From Caldifarciminota bacterium (lineage in GTDB: Bacteria > Hydrothermota > Tepidihabitantia > Tepidihabitantales > Tepidihabitantaceae), in NCBI GenBank assembly GCA_011049385.1, contig DSBX01000129.1:1-13952 (forward strand): a stretch of 13,952 nt of DNA, in the 5' to 3' direction. Of this stretch, positions 8,021 through 13,712 are shown piece after piece (within the stretch, counting starts at the first letter, position 1; the number at the start of each line of letters is the position of its first letter). The notes under the pieces were generated by a model that searched no databases, was not told the origin of the DNA, and saw only the letters and a list, made by a program, of their open reading frames with translations. The position numbers were made by a program, and so were the translations under genes.

Positions 8021-8039
8021 CCGTCCCGATGCGGGACGG
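8021..8039. repeat. Perfect 8-bp hairpin between HDAC-like and glycosyltransferase genes
   Basis: CCGTCCCG (8021-8028) and CGGGACGG (8032-8039) form a perfect inverted repeat around a 3-base loop. On the minus transcript it folds right after the HDAC-like stop (8047) and ends where the ribosome site GGTGAG of the next gene begins. It has no T-run, so it is unlikely to be an intrinsic terminator. It could stabilise mRNA ends, attenuate read-through or partly mask the ribosome site. Confidence 0.6.
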
Positions 8040-8046
8040 ACCCGGG

Positions 8047-9081
8047 TCACCGTGAAGCGTCTTCCCGGGGCGGCTCGACAGCCAGGGGCGAATCATCCAC
8101 GACACCCGGCCCGGCCTGCGGTTCGAAGTCTGAGGCACGGAGCTCAGATTCGCCCTCGGGCATCGCCGCGGGCTCGGGCCTGGGCGGCAACTGTCCCAGC
8201 ACGCGCAGACACTCACGGACGGTATTGACGTGAATGTCCACCGTGTCGTTCGTATCCAGCGCATAGCCGCCGGCCAGCACCGGCACGACCGGGATACCCC
8301 GGCGATAGCAGCCCTCGATGACCATCCGGTCGCGCAGGGCCAGTCCGCGCTTGGTCAGGCGTAACGACCCGAGCTGGTCATGCTGGTACGGGTCCGCGCC
8401 CGCGATGTAGACGACCAATTCCGGCTTCTGTTCGTTGAGAATCCTGGGCACAGCCGGGCCCAGTCGTTTGAGGTAGGCATCGCTGTCGGTTTCGTCGTCG
8501 AGGCCGATATCCCAGTCCGATTCCTCCTTGATCGGGTACAGCCGTTCCTGGTGAATCGAGAAGGTGTAGACGGCCGGGTCGCCCTGGAAGACCCGGGCGG
8601 TACCATTGCCCTGGTGCAGGTCACAGTCTATCACCGCGGCACGGGTGATGAGTCTTTCGGTGAGCATCTTCCGAATGCCGACCGCGACATCGTTGATGTA
8701 GCAGAATCCTTCCCCGTGGTCCGGGAACGCGTGATGGAATCCGCCGCCGATGTGCATCGCCACGCCGTCCTCGAGTCCGAACCGGCAGGCGAGAATCGTC
8801 CCCGCGGCATGCAGGAAGAACCCCCCGACGATCTCCTCGGAAAGCGGCAACTCCGAGCGCACGGTCCGTGGGCTCCAGCGCAACTCCAGCAGGTCCTCGA
8901 CGTAGTCATCGTGATGCACAAGCCGGAGATCCGCCGGGTCAGGTTCCGAGGGCTCGTGGAAGTCACCGGGTTGCGCCAGCCCGGTCTCAATCAGGCGTTC
9001 GTAGACCATTCGGTACTTGTCGGTGGGAAAGACGTGCGCGCCGATGTCCAGTTCGTAACGGGAGGAAAAGACGAGTCTCAC
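8047..9081 (-). CDS. Histone-deacetylase-superfamily protein (HDAC11/AcuC-like, zinc-dependent deacetylase)
   Basis: A 344-residue protein starting at GTG 9081 with GGAG 7 bases upstream. The open frame continues to 9198, but that passes the predicted promoter, so the short form is right. The HDAC core is complete: VHHDDY (55-60), GGGFHHAFPDHGEGFCYIND (112-131) with the catalytic His116-His117 pair, DCDLHQGNG (152-160) with zinc ligands Asp154 and His156, GADPY (228-232) with the third ligand Asp230, and GGY (271-273) with the transition-state Tyr273. The layout resembles class IV/HDAC11-like enzymes. Bacterial members deacetylate proteins (AcuC on acetyl-CoA synthetase), polyamines or small acetyl amides; the substrate here is unknown. 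Residues 299-344 form a Pro/Glu-rich, probably disordered tail beyond the domain. It leads the polysaccharide gene cluster and faces etfA across a divergent promoter region. Confidence 0.92.
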   Translation of the reverse strand: MRLVFSSRYELDIGAHVFPTDKYRMVYERLIETGLAQPGDFHEPSEPDPADLRLVHHDDYVEDLLELRWSPRTVRSELPLSEEIVGGFFLHAAGTILACRFGLEDGVAMHIGGGFHHAFPDHGEGFCYINDVAVGIRKMLTERLITRAAVIDCDLHQGNGTARVFQGDPAVYTFSIHQERLYPIKEESDWDIGLDDETDSDAYLKRLGPAVPRILNEQKPELVVYIAGADPYQHDQLGSLRLTKRGLALRDRMVIEGCYRRGIPVVPVLAGGYALDTNDTVDIHVNTVRECLRVLGQLPPRPEPAAMPEGESELRASDFEPQAGPGVVDDSPLAVEPPREDASR

Positions 9082-9166
9082 CGCACGACTCCGGCAACTG
9101 CGGCACGCCAGAGCGCAGGCTGCGCCTTTCCTGGCCGGCGGACACTGGGAACAGCCATCGGTCGTG

Positions 9167-9194
9167 ATTATAGAATCGCCTGTCCGACTGTCAA
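9167..9194 (-). promoter_or_regulatory. Perfect consensus promoter for the HDAC-like gene and polysaccharide cluster
   Basis: On the minus strand, TTGACA (9194-9189), a 16-base spacer and TATAAT (9172-9167). Both boxes match the sigma-70 consensus at every base. Transcription should start near 9160, giving a leader of about 80 bases before GTG 9081. Because all downstream joints are short, this promoter may serve everything down to 3036. Confidence 0.82.
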
Positions 9195-9200
9195 ACACCC

Positions 9201-9215
9201 CGCCGCTCAGCGGCG
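9201..9215. promoter_or_regulatory. Short palindrome between divergent promoters, possible operator
   Basis: CGCCGC (9201-9206) and GCGGCG (9210-9215) flank a 3-base centre. The palindrome lies almost midway between the -35 boxes of the two divergent promoters (9189-9194 minus and 9226-9231 plus). A regulator bound here could control both directions. In GC-rich DNA such short palindromes also occur by chance. Confidence 0.25.
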
Positions 9216-9225
9216 CGGCCCCGCC

Positions 9226-9253
9226 TTGACCCGGCTTGTCGGCGGCCTACAAT
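9226..9253 (+). promoter_or_regulatory. Sigma-70-type promoter for etfA
   Basis: TTGACC at 9226-9231, a 16-base spacer and TACAAT at 9248-9253, each box 5 of 6 to consensus. Predicted transcription start is near 9260, giving a leader of about 90 bases before ATG 9353. Confidence 0.72.
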
Positions 9254-9352
9254 CACCCGCATTCGTGAGACTTAAAGGACGGAGCAGACGGCTGGATGCG
9301 GTCCGTACCGGCCCGCATCTCCCCCGCGCCCCGTATCACCAGGAGGTTGCCG

Positions 9353-10324
9353 ATGATACTGGTTCTGGCAGAAGTCCTTGATGGCCAGGTCCGCAAACCC
9401 GCTTTCGAGTCATTGCTTGTCGGGCACCTGCTCGGCCGCGAGCTCAAACTCCCGACCGCGGCCGCGGTGCTCGCCGCCGACACCGCCGGTCCGGCTGAGG
9501 AACTCGCCCGGTTCGGAGCAAGCGATGTATTCACGGTCAGCGACCCCGGGCTTGGGCGCTACACGCCGGACGGCTACGCGACGGTCCTGGCTGAGTTGGT
9601 GCGCCGACACACGGCGGCGGTGGTCGTTATCCCGGCGACCGCCAACGGCAAGGACCTTGCCGCGACGCTGGCCGCCCGGCTGGAGTGCGACCTCCTGCCC
9701 GACGTGACCGGCATCGAGTTTGAGGACAACAGGGCCGTGGCGGTGCGGCCGATATACGCCGGCAAGGCCCTCCAGCGGCTGGCGGTACCGGACCGCAGGC
9801 CGGTGGTGATCTCGGTCCGTCCCCGGTCCTTCGACGCGGCTACGGCCGGGACCGACGCATCCCCGGTCAAGGTGGAAGAGATCAAGCCCGAACGCCTGCG
9901 CGCGGTGGTGGCCGACGTCGTCAAGACCGTGACCGACACGGTCGAACTCTCCGAGGCCGACGTCGTCATCTCCGGCGGGCGCGGGCTCAAGGGGCCGGAA
10001 GCCTTCGCCCTGCTTGAAGAGTTGGCGAAGGTGCTGAACGCAGCGGTCGGCGCCTCCCGTGCCGCGGTGGACGCGGGATGGCGCGACCACCAGTTCCAGG
10101 TCGGCCAGACCGGCCGCATCGTCGCGCCGACGGTCTACATCGCCTGCGGTATCTCCGGCGCCATCCAGCACCTGGTCGGAATGGTCAACTCCAAATGCAT
10201 AGTCGCCATCAACAAGGACCCGGAGGCCAACATCTTCAAAGTCGCCGACTACGGACTGGTCGGCGACCTCTTCAAGGTCCTGCCGCTCCTGACCGAGGAG
10301 TTCAGGAAGAGGAAGGGCGCATAG
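9353..10324 (+). CDS. etfA: Electron transfer flavoprotein, alpha subunit
   Basis: A 323-residue protein starting at ATG 9353 with AGGAGG (9341-9346) 6 bases upstream. EtfA with EtfB forms the soluble FAD-carrying heterodimer that takes electrons from acyl-CoA and other dehydrogenases and passes them on, or takes part in flavin-based bifurcation. The N-terminal half is the adenine-nucleotide-like domain. The C-terminal FAD domain is intact: SGGRGLKG (207-214), VGASRAAVDAGW (232-243), QVGQTGRIV (249-257), YIACGISGAIQH (262-273), INKDPEANIF (286-295) and ADYGLVGDLF (298-307). A usual Pro in the EAPIF motif is Asn293. There is no ferredoxin-like N-terminal extension. Unusually, etfB is not adjacent: the upstream neighbour is the divergent HDAC-like gene and downstream is a tRNA. 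Confidence 0.96.
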   Translation: MILVLAEVLDGQVRKPAFESLLVGHLLGRELKLPTAAAVLAADTAGPAEELARFGASDVFTVSDPGLGRYTPDGYATVLAELVRRHTAAVVVIPATANGKDLAATLAARLECDLLPDVTGIEFEDNRAVAVRPIYAGKALQRLAVPDRRPVVISVRPRSFDAATAGTDASPVKVEEIKPERLRAVVADVVKTVTDTVELSEADVVISGGRGLKGPEAFALLEELAKVLNAAVGASRAAVDAGWRDHQFQVGQTGRIVAPTVYIACGISGAIQHLVGMVNSKCIVAINKDPEANIFKVADYGLVGDLFKVLPLLTEEFRKRKGA

Positions 10325-10342
10325 CCTGTCCCTGCTTGCTCG

Positions 10343-10370
10343 TTGACTATGGGGGCGGTTCGGCTAGGAT
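10343..10370 (+). promoter_or_regulatory. Promoter for tRNA-Pro
   Basis: TTGACT at 10343-10348, a 16-base spacer and TAGGAT at 10365-10370. The predicted transcription start is near 10377, about 28 bases before the mature tRNA 5' end. It uses the same 16-base geometry as the other promoters in the window. etfA read-through is an alternative source of this tRNA. Confidence 0.55.
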
Positions 10371-10404
10371 TAGGTCGGTGCAGGTTCAATTGACCGGTAC
10401 GAGT

Positions 10405-10479
10405 CGGGGCGTGGCGCAGTTGGTTTAGCGCACCAGCTTGGGGTGCTGGGGGTCGCCCGTTCGAATCGGGTCGCCCCGA
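10405..10479 (+). tRNA. tRNA-Pro (anticodon GGG)
   Basis: A full cloverleaf can be drawn: acceptor arm CGGGGCG (10405-10411) with CGCCCCG (10472-10478), D arm GCGC/GCGC (10414-10417, 10428-10431), anticodon stem CCAGC/GCTGG around loop TTGGGGT, variable loop GGGTC (10450-10454), and T arm GCCCG/CGGGT around TTCGAAT. The anticodon is GGG (10440-10442), reading CCC/CCU. The C1-G72 pair and discriminator A73 (10479) are typical of bacterial tRNA-Pro. The 3' CCA is not encoded. Confidence 0.96.
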
Positions 10480-10486
10480 TAACAGA

Positions 10487-10510
10487 GCCGCCGCCCTTAC
10501 GGGCGGCGGC
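10487..10510 (+). terminator. Strong hairpin terminator after tRNA-Pro, shared with the rplT operon end
   Basis: GCCGCCGCCC (10487-10496) and GGGCGGCGGC (10501-10510) form a perfect 10-bp stem with loop TTAC, followed by TTATCTTACT on the plus strand. On the minus strand it lies 18 bases past the rplT stop. It probably ends transcription from both sides, although the T-runs are imperfect. Confidence 0.8.
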
Positions 10511-10528
10511 TTATCTTACTGCTTGCCG

Positions 10529-10903
10529 TCAGCTCGCCGAAGGTTCGACCGCGAGAGCCGCGTTGGCCGCCTCAACCAGCCGGGCAAAGTCCTCGGGCGC
10601 CGTCACCGCCATCTCGGAAACGACACTGCGGTCGAGGTCAAATCCCGCCTTCCGCATCCCATAGATGAAGCGACTGTAGCTCATATCCAACGGTTCGAGC
10701 GCGGCGCTTATCCGGGTAATCCAGAGCGCCCGGTAGGTGCGCTTCTTGCGCTTGCGCTCGCGGTAGGCGCTGATGAGCCCGTGCATGACCTGGAGCCGCG
10801 CCGGCCGGTAGAGATTGCGACGCGCACCCCGGAAACCCTTCGCCTGCGAAAGACACTTGTTGCGGCGTCGGCGGGTCTGCGGTCCTGAACTCGCCCTGGC
10901 CAT
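10529..10903 (-). CDS. rplT: 50S ribosomal protein L20
   Basis: A 124-residue basic protein matching L20 throughout: RRRRNKCLSQAKGFRGARRNLY near the N-terminus (as two parts, residues 11-32), then YRERKRKKRTYRALWITRIS and SYSRFIYGMRKAGFDLDRS. L20 binds 23S rRNA early in assembly of the large subunit and, in several bacteria, represses its own operon. ATG 10903 comes one base after the rpmI stop (TGAAATG), a classic coupled joint. It is the last gene of the thrS-infC-rpmI-rplT operon and is followed by the hairpin at 10487-10510. The extreme N-terminus (ARASSGPQT) is slightly unlike the common MARVKRG form. Confidence 0.97.
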   Translation of the reverse strand: MARASSGPQTRRRRNKCLSQAKGFRGARRNLYRPARLQVMHGLISAYRERKRKKRTYRALWITRISAALEPLDMSYSRFIYGMRKAGFDLDRSVVSEMAVTAPEDFARLVEAANAALAVEPSAS

Positions 10904-10904
10904 T

Positions 10905-11114
10905 TCAGATACCCCGTCCCTTGGGCGCGAGCTGTTTCAGCCGGGCGGCCACACCCTTGGAAGCTATCTTCGGGGCGTGAAGCCGACGCTTCTGGGCCTT
11001 GGACTTGCAGCCGTTATTGTGATTCGTACCGCCGGAGTGGAACTTGAACTTGCCGGTCCCGGTACGCCTCACCCGGCGTTTCAACGAACTCAGTGTCTTC
11101 AGTTTGTTTTTCAT
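10905..11114 (-). CDS. rpmI: 50S ribosomal protein L35
   Basis: A 69-residue, very basic protein with the L35 pattern: KLKTLSSLKRRVRRTGTGKFK near the start, then KSKAQKRRL and an L-x-P-rich end (LKQLAPKGRGI). The usual start MPKLKT is MKNKLKT here. ATG 11114 overlaps the infC stop by 4 bases (ATGA), so translation is coupled to infC. rplT starts one base after its stop. A component of the large ribosomal subunit. Confidence 0.95.
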   Translation of the reverse strand: MKNKLKTLSSLKRRVRRTGTGKFKFHSGGTNHNNGCKSKAQKRRLHAPKIASKGVAARLKQLAPKGRGI

Positions 11115-11623
11115 TTCGGCACCAGCATTATCTGTATTGACTTTCTTCCTTCCAGTTGTACCCGGGGACGGCCGTCCACCCGGGCGACGTCGGCCAGGTC
11201 GCTGCTGAGCCGTTCCAGCAACTTGAAAGCGAGGTCGGTATGGGTCACCTCGCGTCCCCGGATCATCAGCGTCACCCGGATGCGGTCCTTCTCGGTCAGA
11301 AACTCGCGCATCTTGCGCATCTTCACGTCATAGTCGTGCTTGTCTATCTTCATCTTCATCCGCATCTCGCGGACCTCGGCCGAATGCTGCTTCTTCTTCG
11401 ACTCGCGCGACTTGACCTTCTGCTCGTAAAGGTACTTGCCGAAATTCATTATCCCGCAGACCGGCGGGTCGCCCTGGGGCGCGACAAGCACAAGGTCCAG
11501 ACCCTGCCGCTGGGCGAGACTCAGCGCCTCGCGGGTCGGCAGGATACCGATCGGCTTCCGGTCCGGTCCGATTACCCGGACGTAGGGTACCCGTATCTGG
11601 CCGTTGACGCGGGGGCGTCCGAT
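11111..11623 (-). CDS. infC: Translation initiation factor IF-3, with ATC start codon
   Basis: A 170-residue protein if started at ATC 11623, preceded by GAAGG with a 4-base gap. The first ATG/GTG/TTG in frame is GTG 11491, which would remove 44 residues including the conserved GRPRVNGQIRVPYVRVI segment. Upstream of the ATC no such codon exists before a stop inside thrS, so a non-AUG start is forced. IF-3 genes use AUU, AUC or AUA in many bacteria, and this allows IF-3 to limit its own synthesis. N-domain: VNGQIRV (6-12), EALSLAQRQGLDLVLVAPQ (32-50), PPVCGIMNFGKYLYEQ. A Lys-rich linker is followed by the C-domain with DYDVKMRKMREFLTEKDRIRVTLM. IF-3 binds the 30S subunit, keeps the subunits apart and proofreads start-codon choice. 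It lies 31 bases after thrS and overlaps rpmI. Confidence 0.95.
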   Translation of the reverse strand: MGRPRVNGQIRVPYVRVIGPDRKPIGILPTREALSLAQRQGLDLVLVAPQGDPPVCGIMNFGKYLYEQKVKSRESKKKQHSAEVREMRMKMKIDKHDYDVKMRKMREFLTEKDRIRVTLMIRGREVTHTDLAFKLLERLSSDLADVARVDGRPRVQLEGRKSIQIMLVPK

Positions 11624-11654
11624 GAAACCTTCACGGGGGACCTTGCCCTGGCGA

Positions 11655-13553
11655 CTACCTCGGTACGTCGGATTCCTCCCGGATGCGCGCGAGCACCTGC
11701 TCGAGCGGCATCACCCCGAGGTCTTCCCGCCCGTGGCGGCGCACGGAAACCAGTCCGTCCGCAGCCTCACGGGCACCGGCAATCAGCATGTAGGGAATCT
11801 TCATTCTTTCAGCTTCAGAAATCTTGTGACCGATTCTATCAGGTCTTGCGTCAATTTCAACCCTAAGTTGCGCATCCCGCAATCGGGTCCCCACCTGGCG
11901 GGCATAGTCATCCTGGGCCTCGGCGATGGTCAGTACCCGCGCCTGCACCGGCGCGAGCCAGGTTGGAAACGCGCCGCCATAATGCTCGATGAGGATGCCG
12001 AAGAAGCGCTCGATGCCGCCGAGCACGGTTCGGTGGATGAGATAGGCCGGGTGGTGCCGACCATCCTCGCCCATATAGTAGACATCGAACCGCTCGGCGA
12101 GATTGAAGTCGAACTGGCAGGTCGAACACTGCCATTCGCGGTCGAGCGAGTCGAGGAGCTTGATGTCAATCTTCGGCCCGTAGAACACCGCCTCACCCTC
12201 GGCCCGTCGGTAGGGCAGTTCCAGCCGTTCCAGCACCCGAACCAGTGACCGCTCGGCCAGTTCCCACTGCTCATCGTTGCCGAGATACTTCTCGGTGTGC
12301 TCCGGGTCCCGCACCGACAGGTCCACCTTGAACCGTTCGAAGCCGAAGGCCCGCAGCATCTTCAAGGACAGCGACACCACGCCGAAGATTTCCTCCTCCA
12401 CCTGCTCCGGAGTGCAGAACAGATGGGCGTCATCCTGCGTGAAGCCGCGTACCCGCATCGTGCCGTGCAGGGTGCCGGAACGCTCGTAGCGGTAGACCGT
12501 GCCCCACTCGCCGAGCCGAACCGGCAGGTCCCGGTACGAATGCACCCGGGTCCGGTAGACCAGGATGTGTCCCGGGCAGTTCATCGGTTTAAGGACATAC
12601 TCCTCATTATCCACCGGGATGACGTACATATTCTCCCGGTAGTGGTCATAATGGCCGGAACGGTGCCAGAGCCGGCTGTGGGCGATGTGCGGGGTAACGA
12701 TGAGGTCGTAGCCGGCGGCGAGGTGCTCGCGTTCCCAGTACTGCTGGATCAGCCGGCGCACGGTTGCGCCCTTCGGGTGCCAGAACACCAGCCCGGCCCC
12801 GGCATCCTCGTGCAGGCTGAACAGGTCGAGCGCGGTTCCGAGCCGGCGATGGTCGCGACGCTTCGCCTCCTCCAGCCGGTCGAGGTGCGCTTTCAAGAGC
12901 GCCTTGTCCGGGAAGGCGATGCCGTAGATACGCGAGAGCATACGGTTCCGCTCGTCGCCGTGCCAGTAAGCGCCGGCCACGTTCAACAGCTTCGGTGCCC
13001 GGATGACCGAAGTGTTGGCGACGTGCGGACCACGGCAGAGGTCCACAAAATCGCCCTGCTCGTAGACCGAGATCTTCTCGTCGGGCAGTCCCTGAATCAG
13101 CTCCAACTTGTAATCCTCGCCCCGCTCCCGGAACAGCGCCAGCGCCTCCTCCCGGGACAGCATCCGGTGCAGCACCGGTACCCGCTTCTTCACCAGCTCC
13201 TTCATCCGCTTCTCGATTGCGGCCAAGTCCTCCTCGGTGAACGGCCGGGCGACGTCGAAATCGTAGTAGAACCCCTCCGGCACCGAAGGCCCGATCGCGA
13301 CCTTCGCCTCCGGGTACAACTGCTTCACCGCCTGGGCCATCAAATGCGAAGCGCTGTGCTGGAACACATCGCGCCCCTCCTCCGAATCGAACAACACCGG
13401 CTCGACGGTGCAGTCCGACTCGATGGGCACGGTCAAATCCACCAGCCTGCCGTCCACCCGGGCGGCGATGGCGCCGGACCCGGCCAGGACCTCACCGGCG
13501 GAAACGCCGGGAGAAAACTCGCGGCACTCGCCGCGGCTGGTAACGCAAATCAC
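11655..13553 (-). CDS. thrS: Threonyl-tRNA synthetase
   Basis: A 632-residue, full-length enzyme charging tRNA-Thr. Order of parts: TGS domain (about 1-55), editing domain with HSASH (66-70) and DLCRGPH (171-177) giving the His/His/Cys/His site that removes mischarged serine, class II catalytic core, and anticodon-binding domain (about 530-625). The core shows zinc ligands Cys326 (MNCPGH), His377 (DDAH) and His507 (LIHR), motif 2 RYERSGTLHGTMRVRGFTQ starting at 355, and motif 3 LGGIERFFGIL (511-521). The start is GTG 13553, which fits the family N-terminus (MICVTSRGE aligns with the usual MIxVTLPDG), but no good ribosome site precedes it. A promoter sits so close that the mRNA may begin at the GTG. 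It is the first gene of the thrS-infC-rpmI-rplT operon. Confidence 0.97.
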   Translation of the reverse strand: MICVTSRGECREFSPGVSAGEVLAGSGAIAARVDGRLVDLTVPIESDCTVEPVLFDSEEGRDVFQHSASHLMAQAVKQLYPEAKVAIGPSVPEGFYYDFDVARPFTEEDLAAIEKRMKELVKKRVPVLHRMLSREEALALFRERGEDYKLELIQGLPDEKISVYEQGDFVDLCRGPHVANTSVIRAPKLLNVAGAYWHGDERNRMLSRIYGIAFPDKALLKAHLDRLEEAKRRDHRRLGTALDLFSLHEDAGAGLVFWHPKGATVRRLIQQYWEREHLAAGYDLIVTPHIAHSRLWHRSGHYDHYRENMYVIPVDNEEYVLKPMNCPGHILVYRTRVHSYRDLPVRLGEWGTVYRYERSGTLHGTMRVRGFTQDDAHLFCTPEQVEEEIFGVVSLSLKMLRAFGFERFKVDLSVRDPEHTEKYLGNDEQWELAERSLVRVLERLELPYRRAEGEAVFYGPKIDIKLLDSLDREWQCSTCQFDFNLAERFDVYYMGEDGRHHPAYLIHRTVLGGIERFFGILIEHYGGAFPTWLAPVQARVLTIAEAQDDYARQVGTRLRDAQLRVEIDARPDRIGHKISEAERMKIPYMLIAGAREAADGLVSVRRHGREDLGVMPLEQVLARIREESDVPR

Positions 13554-13559
13554 ATCCGA

Positions 13560-13587
13560 ATACTACCCGGTTTCAGAGGACTGTCAA
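13560..13587 (-). promoter_or_regulatory. Promoter for thrS-infC-rpmI-rplT, apparently giving a leaderless mRNA
   Basis: On the minus strand, TTGACA (13587-13582), a 16-base spacer and TAGTAT (13565-13560). Six to eight bases past the -10 box is 13552-13554, coinciding with the thrS GTG at 13553. There is thus no room for a leader or for a T-box or L20-type control region upstream of thrS, unless transcription begins elsewhere. Confidence 0.7.
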
Positions 13588-13606
13588 CCGACCGGGCCTC
13601 TTCACT

Positions 13607-13638
13607 GACCACTGGACCACTTGACCGCTAGACCACTT
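13607..13638. repeat. Four-copy 8-base tandem repeat in the intergenic region
   Basis: GACCACT, GACCACT, GACCGCT and GACCACT begin at 13607, 13615, 13623 and 13631, an exact 8-base period. The eighth base varies (G, T, A, T) and one internal base differs. The array lies between the thrS promoter and the right-edge gene's promoter, and overlaps no gene. Confidence 0.75.
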
Positions 13639-13678
13639 CCTCTCCTCCCGCGTTCATCGGCGGTTGCTCTTTCGACCC

Positions 13679-13707
13679 TTGACAGAAAGCGATGCCGGGC
13701 GGACAAT
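13679..13707 (+). promoter_or_regulatory. Candidate promoter for the right-edge gene
   Basis: TTGACA at 13679-13684 is consensus. GACAAT at 13702-13707 (17-base spacer, 4 of 6) is a weak -10 box. Predicted transcription start is about 13713-13715, that is, on the ATG of the gene at 13713. Confidence 0.45.
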
Positions 13708-13712
13708 GTCGC

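Noticed and set aside
9082..9198. Cysteine-rich N-terminal extension of the HDAC-like protein (start at 9198)
   Set aside because: The promoter boxes at 9167-9194 lie inside it, and GTG 9081 has a good ribosome site and fits the family start.
9296..9352. Longer etfA start at 9296
   Set aside because: AGGAGG sits before ATG 9353, and MILVLAEV is the usual EtfA N-terminus.
11491..11491. GTG 11491 as the infC start
   Set aside because: It would remove 44 residues of the conserved IF-3 N-domain that are clearly encoded upstream.
12297..13631. Long plus-strand open frame opposite thrS (444 codons)
   Set aside because: It is an antisense shadow of an unmistakable thrS, and high GC keeps such frames open.
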